Assembly (NCBI RefSeq): GCF_009828055.1
Contig: NZ_WTYB01000002.1
Coordinates: forward strand, 1,178,001-1,242,000
Direction of reading: 5' to 3'
From: Erythrobacter ramosus
Lineage (GTDB): Bacteria; Pseudomonadota; Alphaproteobacteria; Sphingomonadales; Sphingomonadaceae
DNA: 64,000 bases
This document shows positions 57,335 through 64,000 of this stretch, piece after piece; position 1 is the stretch's first letter, and each line of letters begins with the position of its first letter. A program made the translations under genes and the position numbers. The notes under the pieces were generated by a model, which did not search any database, had not been told where the DNA came from, and worked only from the letters and a program-made list of their open reading frames with translations.

Positions 57335-57465
57335 GGCGCGATCCAGAGGCGGATGACATAGGCCACCGCGCCGAGAACAGCGACACTCGCAGCCCATATG
57401 CCCGCCATCCACAGCAAGCGTTGCCAGAGGGGCTTCTCAGGTTCCAGTTCTGGCGGCGCAAGCAT
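57331..57465 (-). CDS. DUF2474 small oxidase-associated peptide
   Basis: 44 aa from ATG 57465, overlapping the cydB stop by one base. One membrane helix ([26 protein letters not shown]) preceded by a Pro/Glu-rich cytoplasmic start ([14 protein letters not shown]). DUF2474 peptides follow cydB in many alphaproteobacterial bd-type oxidase operons and are thought to be small subunits comparable with CydX. Longer in-frame starts inside cydB are less likely. Confidence 0.85.
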   Translation of the reverse strand: MLAPPELEPEKPLWQRLLWMAGIWAASVAVLGAVAYVIRLWIAP

Positions 57466-58460
57466 CAGTGATACCCCTCCGCACCAACCTTGCCGCGGAA
57501 CACCCAATAGGCCCACACGGTATAGGCGATGATCAGCGGCAAGGTCAGCGCGACGCCGACCAGCATGAATTCCTGGCTACGCTCAGGCGCGGCGGCGTCC
57601 CAGATCGTGATCGAGGGTGGCACGACATTGGGCCAGATGGTGACACCCAGCCCGCTCATGCCCAGAAAGAACAGCGCAATCGCCAGCCAGAACGGCGCCG
57701 AATTGCCGGTCCCCCGGATCGTGCGGATCAGTGCGACTGCCACCAGTGCGGTCACAATCGGCACGGGCGCGACCCAGTACACTTCGGGCGCGGACAGCCA
57801 ATGTGCGGCATATTCGGGGTTTAGCGTGATGTTGTAGAGGCTCACCGCGCCCATCAGCAGAATGGTCGCAATCGCGGCCCGGAAGGCGACATAGCGCGCA
57901 TGGGCCTGCACCCCGCCGTCCAGCTTCCAGATCAGCCAGGTACTGCCGAGCAACGCATAGCCCGCCACTGTGCCGAGCCCGGTGAGGAAGGTGTAAGGCG
58001 TGAGCCAATCCCACCAGCTGCCGGCATAGGCCCGGCCGTCAACCTCGATCCCTTGCAGCAGCGCGCCAAGGATCATCCCCTGCGACATCGCCGCGACCAG
58101 CGAGCCACCGAAAAACGCCAAGTCCCAGAACTTCTCATGGGCAGGATCGCGCCAGCGATATTCGAACGCCACACCCCGGAACACGAGGCCGAGCAGCATC
58201 GCGATGATCAGCGGATAGGTCGCAGGCAAGATCACCGCATAGGCCAGCGGAAAGGCGGCAAACAGCCCGCCGCCGCCCAGCACCAGCCAGGTCTCGTTCC
58301 CATCCCACACCGGCGCGATCGAGTTCATCGCCCGGTTGCGGCCCTGCCCGACCCGGAAAGTCGGGAACAGGATGCCGATCCCGAGGTCGAAGCCGTCCAT
58401 CACCACATAGGCGAAGACCGCAAAGGCGATGATGAAGGCCCAGATGACGGTGAGGTCCAT
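57465..58460 (-). CDS. cydB: Cytochrome bd-type quinol oxidase subunit II
   Basis: 331 aa from the ATG at 58460 (GTG at 58463 is an alternative). Eight to nine membrane helices. Family motifs: [18 protein letters not shown] near residue 20, [27 protein letters not shown] near 50, and GVAFEYRW near 98. It pairs with CydA to form the heme-containing quinol oxidase that reduces oxygen without pumping protons. Overlaps both cydA and the DUF2474 gene by a few bases. Confidence 0.95.
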   Translation of the reverse strand: MDLTVIWAFIIAFAVFAYVVMDGFDLGIGILFPTFRVGQGRNRAMNSIAPVWDGNETWLVLGGGGLFAAFPLAYAVILPATYPLIIAMLLGLVFRGVAFEYRWRDPAHEKFWDLAFFGGSLVAAMSQGMILGALLQGIEVDGRAYAGSWWDWLTPYTFLTGLGTVAGYALLGSTWLIWKLDGGVQAHARYVAFRAAIATILLMGAVSLYNITLNPEYAAHWLSAPEVYWVAPVPIVTALVAVALIRTIRGTGNSAPFWLAIALFFLGMSGLGVTIWPNVVPPSITIWDAAAPERSQEFMLVGVALTLPLIIAYTVWAYWVFRGKVGAEGYH

Positions 58461-59914
58461 CACACCGGCTCCTTTTCGGAAGGCGCTTCGGTTGGAAGAG
58501 GCTCTTCGCCGCCGGGGTTCTGGGTGGGGCCGGGGGTAATCCCGGCGGTACGGATCGGGCCGTCAATGTCGCCCTTGATGCCGCTCTCGCCCGCGTGCGG
58601 CGCCTTGCCCATCAGCTTGAGGATATACCACACGCCAATGCCGAAGACGGTGAAGTAGACGACCACGAACGCCAGCAGCGACGCCGCGACAGCAGGTGCG
58701 TCGAGGGGGCTGGCCGCATCGGCTGTCCGCAGCACGCCGTAGATCACATAGGGCTGGCGGCCGACTTCGGTGGTGATCCATCCGGCCAGCACGGCGGCAA
58801 AGCCCGAAGGTCCCATCAGGACAGCGGCGCGGTGCAGCCACGGCATGTCATAGAGCCGCCTGCGCGCCCGACCCCACAGGCTCCATAGCCCGATCCCGAG
58901 CATCGCAAAGCCGATGCCGACCATCACGCGGAAGCTCCAGAACACGGTGCCGACCGGCGGCTCCTGATCGTCGGGAATAGTGTCGAGGCCTGCCATCGGC
59001 GCGTTCAGGTCATGCTTCAGGATCAGCGAAGACAGGTCAGGGATTTCGATGGCATAGCGAACCGTCTTGGCTTCACTGTCGGGGATGCCGAACAGGATCA
59101 GCGGCGCGCCTTCGGGGTGGCTTTGGTAATGTCCCTCCATCGCCATAACCTTGGCAGGCTGATGTTCGAGCGTGTTGAGCCCATGCATATCGCCCGCGAA
59201 AATCTGCAACGGCGTGACAATCGCGGCCATCCACATCGCCATAGAGAACATTTTGCGCGCGTGGGGATTGGCCTTGTCCTTAAGCAGGTGCCACGCGCCG
59301 ACTGCACCGACCACGAAGGCGGTCGTCAGGTAAGCAGCCATTACGGTGTGGACGAGGCGGTAAGGGAAGCTCGGGTTGAAGACGATGTCCCACCAACTGG
59401 AGCCGGGCAGGAACTGGCCATTCGCGCCAATCTCGTACCCCGTCGGGGTCTGCATCCAGCTATTGACGCTGAGGATCCAGAATGCCGACACGAACGTACC
59501 GAGCGCCACCATCAGCGTCGCAGCGAAGTGCAGCTTCTTACCGACCTTCTCCATGCCGAACAGCATGACGCCAAGGAAGCCTGCCTCAAGGAAGAAGGCG
59601 GTCAGCACCTCATATGCCATCAACGGCCCGATCACCGGCCCAGCCTTGTCAGAGAACACCGCCCAGTTGGTGCCGAACTGGTAGGACATCACGATGCCCG
59701 AGACGACGCCCATCGCAAAGGCAATCGCGAAGATCTTCAGCCAATACTTGAACAGGTCATGATAGACCGACTTGCCGGTCTTCAGCCACAGCCCTTCAAG
59801 CACCGCAAGGTAACTCGCCAGCCCGATCGAGAAGGCCGGGAAGAAGAAGTGGAAGCTGACGGTAAACGCGAACTGGATGCGCGCGAGCAGCAGGGCGTCG
59901 AGGTTCTCAAGCAT
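58460..59914 (-). CDS. cydA: Cytochrome bd-type quinol oxidase subunit I (CIO type)
   Basis: 484 aa with about nine membrane helices. Heme ligand region near residue 20 (FTVSFHFFFPAFSIGLASYLAVLEGLW), quinol and heme motif GDMHGLNTLEHQPAKVMAMEGH near 250, and GRQPYVIYGVLRT near 385. The short Q-loop and total length indicate the cyanide-insensitive oxidase (CioA) class rather than the long E. coli form. A hydrophilic Pro/Glu-rich tail ends the protein. First gene of the cydA-cydB-DUF2474-DCC operon. Sulfide resistance is known for bd oxidases, fitting the sulfide genes upstream. Confidence 0.95.
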   Translation of the reverse strand: MLENLDALLLARIQFAFTVSFHFFFPAFSIGLASYLAVLEGLWLKTGKSVYHDLFKYWLKIFAIAFAMGVVSGIVMSYQFGTNWAVFSDKAGPVIGPLMAYEVLTAFFLEAGFLGVMLFGMEKVGKKLHFAATLMVALGTFVSAFWILSVNSWMQTPTGYEIGANGQFLPGSSWWDIVFNPSFPYRLVHTVMAAYLTTAFVVGAVGAWHLLKDKANPHARKMFSMAMWMAAIVTPLQIFAGDMHGLNTLEHQPAKVMAMEGHYQSHPEGAPLILFGIPDSEAKTVRYAIEIPDLSSLILKHDLNAPMAGLDTIPDDQEPPVGTVFWSFRVMVGIGFAMLGIGLWSLWGRARRRLYDMPWLHRAAVLMGPSGFAAVLAGWITTEVGRQPYVIYGVLRTADAASPLDAPAVAASLLAFVVVYFTVFGIGVWYILKLMGKAPHAGESGIKGDIDGPIRTAGITPGPTQNPGGEEPLPTEAPSEKEPV

Positions 59915-59991
59915 GATCAGCAGCTAATCCCTTGGCGGCGCCGATCAATTGCTTTTGGCGCAACGAAGATACGGTTTGAGAGCAAAAGGGT

Positions 59992-60029
59992 TGCACCGCC
60001 GGGCGAATTGGGGGGAGCCCGGCGGTGCA
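59992..60029 (-). terminator. Hairpin terminator after the sulP gene
   Basis: TGCACCGCCGGGC (59992-60004) pairs perfectly with GCCCGGCGGTGCA (60017-60029), a 13-bp GC-rich stem with a 12-nt loop. Reading the minus strand it is followed by ACCCTTTTGC, so it should end transcription of the sulfur gene cluster just before the cydA promoter region. Confidence 0.8.
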
Positions 60030-60051
60030 TAGGGGGACGCGGCGCCAGGGC

Positions 60052-61809
60052 TCAGATGAGGCCCCGCGCTTCGTCCGGAATCGGCGATGGGGGTTCCTCG
60101 CCGGTATCCAGTGCAAGATCGGCAAAGGCGGCGTCCTGAGAAAGGAACACACGGCCCGACAGGTCATCCAGAAAATGTGTGCGCTTGAGGCGGTCCATCA
60201 CCGGGCCTTTGACTTCCGAAAGATGCAGCTTGATGCCGCCATCGGCGAGCCGGTGGTTGATCGCCTCTAGGCTCTCCAGCCCCGATGCGTCGATTGCGTT
60301 GACCGCGCTCGCCATCAGTACCACGTGCCGCAAGGCAGGCCGGTCAGCGACCTGTTCGAGCACATATTCCTCCAGCCAGCGGGCGTTGAGATAGGTCAGG
60401 CTCTCGTCGACGCGTATGGTCAGCAGGTGCGGCAGGGTGAGCACCTTGTGGCGTTCGACATTGCGGAAATGCTCAGTCCCCGGCACTCGCCCGACGATGG
60501 CAGCATGGGGCCGGCTTGCGCGCCAGAGATACAGCAGCAGGCCCACCGCCACCCCCGCGATCACCCCCAGTTCGACCCCGGATACCAAAGTGACAGCTAT
60601 GGTCGCGGCATGGGCGGCAAAGTCGGCCTTGGAATAGGCCCAGAGCTGGCGCGGCGTCTTGAAATCGACGAGGCTCAAGACCGCAACGATGATGGTTGCC
60701 GCTAGCGTTGCGTTGGGCAGGTGGAACAGGAGCGGGGTCAGAAACAGGCTGGCAAGACCAATGCCCACCGCCGTGAATGCGCCCGCTGCCGGTGTCTGCG
60801 CGCCCGCATCGAAATTGACCACCGATCGCGCAAAGCCGCCCGTCACCGGATAGCCACCCGATAGCGCGCTGGCGATGTTACTCGCCCCCAGCCCGATCAG
60901 CTCCTGATCCGGCACGATCCGCTGGCGACGCTTAGCGGCGAGAGTCTGCGCGACCGAGACACTCTCGACAAAGCCGATCACCGAGATCAGCAGCGCGGGC
61001 ACCCACAAGGCTTGCAGCAGCGCAAGGTCGGTCGAAGGCAGTGCGAAGGGCGGCAGGCCTTGCGGGATCGCGCCGACGACCGAGACACCCTGCGCCTCCA
61101 GCCCGAAGCCGATCACCGCGAGGATCGACAGCGCCACCGCCACCACCGGCCCGGCCTTGGCGGTCATGTCGGCAGCGCGCGGAGATAGGCCGAGGCGCTG
61201 GAGCGCAGGCTTCAGCCCCTTGCGCACCCAGAACAGGAACAGCGTCGCCGGGATGCCGATGGCGAGGGTCGCAAGGTTGCTGTCACCCAACGCGCTTGCC
61301 AGACCCGCCAGCATCTCCGGCCAAGTCTCCCCGCCCGCCTTCACGCCAAGAATATGCTTCAACTGGCTGGTGGCGATCAACACGCCGCTTGCCGAGATGA
61401 ACCCGCTGATCACCGGATGCGACAACAGGTTCGCAAGGAACCCCAGCCGCAGCAGGCCCAGCACCACCAGCATCACGCCAGACAGCGCGGCGAGCGTCAC
61501 CGCCGCTTCCCAATACTCCGCCGTCCCCGGCGCCGCGATTGCGCCGACCGCACTCGCCGTCATCAGCGAGACCACCGCGACCGGCCCCACGGCCAACGTC
61601 CGGCTCGTGCCGAACAGGGCATAGGCAAACAGCGGCAGGATCGAGGCATACAGCCCCACCACCGGCGGTAACCCTGCCAGCATCGCATAGGCAAGGCTCT
61701 GCGGGATCAGCATGATGGTGACGATCACCGCCGCCATCAGATCGCTGGTCAACGCAGGGCGATCATAGCTGCGCCCCCATTCGAGGATCGGGAAATAGCG
61801 TTGGAGCAT
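60052..61809 (-). CDS. SulP-family anion permease with STAS domain
   Basis: 585 aa. About 10-12 membrane helices from residue 20 to 420, with LMAAVIVTIMLIPQSLAYAMLAGLPPVVGLYASILP near 25, the SulP signature region. A cytoplasmic STAS domain follows (about 455-565: SLTYLNARWLEEYVLEQV, and SAVNAIDASGLESLEAINH, where the Ser is a possible phosphosite). SulP proteins carry sulfate, bicarbonate or related anions. Location 4 bp downstream of a sulfide:quinone reductase gene suggests export of oxidised sulfur species or sulfate (inference). Confidence 0.92.
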   Translation of the reverse strand: MLQRYFPILEWGRSYDRPALTSDLMAAVIVTIMLIPQSLAYAMLAGLPPVVGLYASILPLFAYALFGTSRTLAVGPVAVVSLMTASAVGAIAAPGTAEYWEAAVTLAALSGVMLVVLGLLRLGFLANLLSHPVISGFISASGVLIATSQLKHILGVKAGGETWPEMLAGLASALGDSNLATLAIGIPATLFLFWVRKGLKPALQRLGLSPRAADMTAKAGPVVAVALSILAVIGFGLEAQGVSVVGAIPQGLPPFALPSTDLALLQALWVPALLISVIGFVESVSVAQTLAAKRRQRIVPDQELIGLGASNIASALSGGYPVTGGFARSVVNFDAGAQTPAAGAFTAVGIGLASLFLTPLLFHLPNATLAATIIVAVLSLVDFKTPRQLWAYSKADFAAHAATIAVTLVSGVELGVIAGVAVGLLLYLWRASRPHAAIVGRVPGTEHFRNVERHKVLTLPHLLTIRVDESLTYLNARWLEEYVLEQVADRPALRHVVLMASAVNAIDASGLESLEAINHRLADGGIKLHLSEVKGPVMDRLKRTHFLDDLSGRVFLSQDAAFADLALDTGEEPPSPIPDEARGLI

Positions 61810-61813
61810 GGCG

Positions 61814-63040
61814 TTATTGCGCGATCAGCCCGCCGGGGCCGGCGAGCCACTCGCGGCCTTTGAGCATCCCGTTCCAATACAGCCACGGCAGGAAGTCGGC
61901 CTTGAGCATCCATGACAGACGATTGGCCTTGGTCCCATCGACCAGCCAGGTCGGGAAACTGGGGGCCAACTTGCCGCCATAGGCGAATTCGGCGAGCACG
62001 ATCTTGCCGCGCTCAACCGTCAGCGGGCATGAGCCGTAGCCATCGTATCCCGCCGTCGGCCCCTTGCCGTCCAACTGGCGCAGTGCATTGACCGCGACCA
62101 CCGGCGCCTGCTTACGCGCGGCCGCAGCGGTCTTGGCGTTGGGCATCGAGCCTGCATCGCCAAGGCCGAAGACATTGGGATAGCGCACATGCTGGAGCGT
62201 GTGCTGATCGACATCGGTAAAGCCGCTCGGCGCGGCCAGCGGACTGTCGGCGAGGAATTGCGGAGCGACTTGCGGCGGGACGACATGCATCATGTCGTAC
62301 GGCGCTGTGACTTCGCCCCCAGCCGTGGCGAAAGTTGCCTGCTGGCCGGGGCCATCGACCGCGATCAGATTGCTCCCGAGCTCCAGCCCAATCCCGTATT
62401 TCCCGACATATTCCATCAGCGCCGGGACATAGTCCGCCACGCCGAACAAGACCGCGCCTGCCGTGCGAAAATCAACATCGATGTTCCCCAATACCCCGGC
62501 CCGCCGCCAGTGATCGCAGGCAAGATACATTACCTTTTGCGGCGCGCCTGCGCATTTGATCGGCATCGGCGGCTGGGTGAAGATCGCCCGCCCGCCCTGC
62601 ATCTGCTGCACCAGCTGCCAGGTATAGGGGGCCAGATCGCCGCGATAATTGGAGGTGACACCGTTCTGGCCGAGAGTCTCGGTCAGCCCGGCGATTTTCT
62701 CCCATGCCAGCCGGATGCCGGGGGCGACGATCAGCACCTCGTAAGCCACGGTGCTGCCATCCCCCAGCGTGACCTGATTGTTGTCAGGCTGGAAACTCGC
62801 TGCCGCCTCGCGGATCCAGGTGACGCCCTTGGGCATCACGGAGTGCATCGGGCGGGTAGTGGTTGCCACGTCGAACACGCCGCCGCCCACCATCGTCCAA
62901 CCCGGCTGATAGGCGTGGGTTTCCGCCGGTTCCACAATTGCGATGTCGAGGCCGGGGCGGCGCTTAAGGATCGAGGCTGCCGTAGCGATCCCCGCCGCGC
63001 CGCCACCGATGACGACGACCATATGTGATGTAGCGCTCAT
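61814..63040 (-). CDS. Sulfide:quinone reductase-like flavoprotein
   Basis: 408 aa membrane-associated FAD enzyme that oxidises sulfide to polysulfide or a persulfide acceptor, passing electrons to quinone. FAD-binding VVVIGGGAAGIATAASIL at the start, Cys in PPMPIKCAGAPQKVMYLA near 162, NVFGLGDAGSMPNAKTAAAARKQ near 290 and Cys in YGSCPLTVERGKIVLAEFAYGG near 335. The Cys pair near 162 and 335 fits the type II SQR pattern; the extra N-terminal Cys of type I is absent. Lies 26 bp after a phosphatase-like sulfur gene in a sulfur operon. Confidence 0.88.
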   Translation of the reverse strand: MSATSHMVVVIGGGAAGIATAASILKRRPGLDIAIVEPAETHAYQPGWTMVGGGVFDVATTTRPMHSVMPKGVTWIREAAASFQPDNNQVTLGDGSTVAYEVLIVAPGIRLAWEKIAGLTETLGQNGVTSNYRGDLAPYTWQLVQQMQGGRAIFTQPPMPIKCAGAPQKVMYLACDHWRRAGVLGNIDVDFRTAGAVLFGVADYVPALMEYVGKYGIGLELGSNLIAVDGPGQQATFATAGGEVTAPYDMMHVVPPQVAPQFLADSPLAAPSGFTDVDQHTLQHVRYPNVFGLGDAGSMPNAKTAAAARKQAPVVAVNALRQLDGKGPTAGYDGYGSCPLTVERGKIVLAEFAYGGKLAPSFPTWLVDGTKANRLSWMLKADFLPWLYWNGMLKGREWLAGPGGLIAQ

Positions 63041-63066
63041 GTCCGATCCCTCCCATGCGCGCGGGG

Positions 63067-63486
63067 TTACCCGCCCGCCTCCATCCGCCCGGCGAGCGCC
63101 GAGAGGTCGTATCCGGCCGCATGCGCCCGCGCGATCCGCTCCGCGGCAGTGAGGCCGTGGATGTTAGCGAGCGCGTCGAGCGTCGCGGCGCGGGTGCCGG
63201 TACGGCAATAGGCCAGCACCTTGCCCGGCGTGCCGCGCCGGATCGCAGCAAAGGCAGCGACCGCAGCGGGCGGAAACAAGCCGCCGGCAACCGGAATGTG
63301 ATGAAAGGCAAGGCCCGCTTCCTGCGCGGCGCGGCGCATTTCATCGAGCGCAGGCTGGCCCGGCTCTTCGCCATCGGGACGGTTGCAGACCAAGGCGCTG
63401 AAGCCTTGCGCCGCCAACGCCGCAACATCATCGGGCAGCATCTGCGGGGCCACCGAAAGCGTCTCGTCGATTGTGCGAATGTCCAT
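63067..63486 (-). CDS. TIGR01244-type sulfur protein (Blh phosphatase-like domain)
   Basis: 139 aa. Begins MDIRTIDETLSVAPQMLPDDV, and ALVCNRPDGEEPGQP near residue 33 and the Cys-loop VLAYCRTGTRAATLDAL near 90 are the family signature. The C-x5-R loop is that of dual-specificity phosphatase/rhodanese-related folds. It occurs alone or fused to a persulfide dioxygenase (Blh) in alphaproteobacterial sulfide operons, where sulfur transfer is proposed. The gene begins at the same base as the upstream YeeE stop, so it is co-transcribed. Confidence 0.88.
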   Translation of the reverse strand: MDIRTIDETLSVAPQMLPDDVAALAAQGFSALVCNRPDGEEPGQPALDEMRRAAQEAGLAFHHIPVAGGLFPPAAVAAFAAIRRGTPGKVLAYCRTGTRAATLDALANIHGLTAAERIARAHAAGYDLSALAGRMEAGG

Positions 63487-63905
63487 TATCCCTGTCCTTC
63501 CACAAGCCGCACCAGCAGCATTCCGCCAAGCATTGCGGTCACGAATATCGCGGCCGAGGCAGGCGCGATTGCCAGCGCGGCAAAGCTGGGTCCGGGGCAG
63601 AGCCCGGCAATGGCCCAGCCGATCCCGAACAGCGCCGATCCGCCGATCAGGCGCGGCGTTATGTCGCTCCGGTCAGGCAGCGCAAAGCCATCTCCGAAAA
63701 AGGGGCGCAGCATTTTGCGCTGCATGGTCCAGGCCAGCGCCATCACCAGCACAGCGCCGCCCATCACGAAGGCGAGCGTCGGATCCCAGTCTCCGAACAG
63801 ATCCAGGAACCCACGCACCCGTGCCGGATCGGTCATTCCGCCGATGGTGAGGCCTGCGCCAAAAATCGTGCCCGAAGCGAGCGGGACCAGTGTTTCGCGC
63901 ATCAT
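63486..63905 (-). CDS. YeeE/YedE-family (DUF6691) membrane protein
   Basis: 139 aa with four membrane segments. GTIFGAGLTIGGMTDPARVRGFLDLFGDWDPTLAFVMGGA near residue 15 and IGGSALFGIGWAIAGLCPGPS near 90 are the repeat halves of the YeeE/TsuA fold. The conserved Cys in AGLCPGP fits thiosulfate or sulfur transport. It is the second half of a split YeeE pair; the other half overlaps its start by 4 bp and continues past the window edge. Such pairs sit in BigR-type sulfide operons. Confidence 0.88.
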   Translation of the reverse strand: MMRETLVPLASGTIFGAGLTIGGMTDPARVRGFLDLFGDWDPTLAFVMGGAVLVMALAWTMQRKMLRPFFGDGFALPDRSDITPRLIGGSALFGIGWAIAGLCPGPSFAALAIAPASAAIFVTAMLGGMLLVRLVEGQG

Positions 63906-64000
63906 GGCAACACCGCAATGCCGAGCGCGTTCATCGCGGCGACCGTGGCAAAGCCGGTCGCCATGAAGGTGGCGGTGGCGACCAGCGACCGCTGTGACAG
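63902..64000 (-). CDS. YeeE/YedE-family protein, C-terminal fragment at window edge
   Basis: The last 32 codons of a gene running in from the right, ending SQRSLVATATFMATGFATVAAMNALGI-type sequence at TGA 63904-63902. This end is typical of the first YeeE/YedE protein of sulfur-import pairs. Its stop overlaps the next gene's start as ATGA. Nothing more can be said because the rest lies outside the window. Confidence 0.75.
   Translation of the reverse strand: MSQRSLVATATFMATGFATVAAMNALGIAVLP

Noticed and set aside
1..64000. CRISPR arrays, tRNA or rRNA genes, insertion sequences, prophage
   Set aside because: No regularly spaced repeats, no clover-leaf or rRNA segments other than tmRNA, and no transposase or phage genes were seen on reading both strands.

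Overview
The window is a GC-rich (roughly 65%), gene-dense bacterial chromosome segment. The gene set points to an alphaproteobacterium of the Sphingomonadales, probably Erythrobacteraceae (Erythrobacter/Porphyrobacter-like). Supporting signs are a circularly permuted two-piece tmRNA gene, a mitofilin-like gene beside hemC/hemD, a TonB-dependent receptor, an Anbu cluster, and inverted repeats common in sphingomonads. This placement is inference from gene content; no 16S rRNA is present.

Layout. 1-4834: malate synthase G (cut by the window edge), divergent from an M20 hydrolase-astA-astB arginine succinyltransferase operon. 4927-8519: a small membrane protein, permuted ssrA, mscL, and a lemA plus two-TPM-protein operon. 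8555-10736: Nudix hydrolase, SDR dehydrogenase, two REP-like elements, then a minus-strand operon of two paralogous 37-aa membrane peptides and a PspC-domain protein behind a sigma54-type promoter. 10899-17604: recF, a TesA-like esterase divergent from a ybbA/ybbP-like ABC pair, a membrane protein and a DUF805 gene with an in-frame stop. 17725-25762: a TonB-dependent receptor with an exact 141-bp tandem duplication, typA, an outer-membrane barrel, putP and a VOC protein. 25867-33178: extensin-like lipoprotein, an atypical LuxR-type regulator, the four-gene Anbu/transglutaminase/alpha-E/ATP-grasp cluster, an alpha/beta hydrolase and a DUF3617 lipoprotein. 33301-41696: uvrB, higBA toxin-antitoxin, an S10 peptidase, a lipoprotein overlapping dsbD tail to tail, and a ubiH-like monooxygenase. 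41749-48015: mitofilin-like protein, hemD, hemC, divergent from tsaD-gpsA-flippase. 48103-57334: vWA lipoprotein, HhH membrane protein, stand-alone receiver, glutaryl-CoA dehydrogenase-like enzyme, maiA, fah, a succinate-semialdehyde dehydrogenase, a small basic ORF, an FMN 2-hydroxyacid oxidase and a DCC protein. 57331-64000: cydAB with a DUF2474 subunit, then SulP, sulfide:quinone reductase, a phosphatase-like sulfur protein and two YeeE/YedE proteins.

Themes. Amino-acid carbon use (arginine succinylation, tyrosine tail, glyoxylate bypass) is mixed with housekeeping genes. The right end looks like sulfide oxidation and sulfur handling next to a sulfide-tolerant quinol oxidase. The most interesting loci are the complete Anbu cluster, the sigma54-promoted micro-peptide/PspC operon, the permuted tmRNA, and two recent-looking lesions: the receptor tandem duplication and the DUF805 nonsense codon. 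Functions are assigned from motif and family recognition by eye; no database searches were run.
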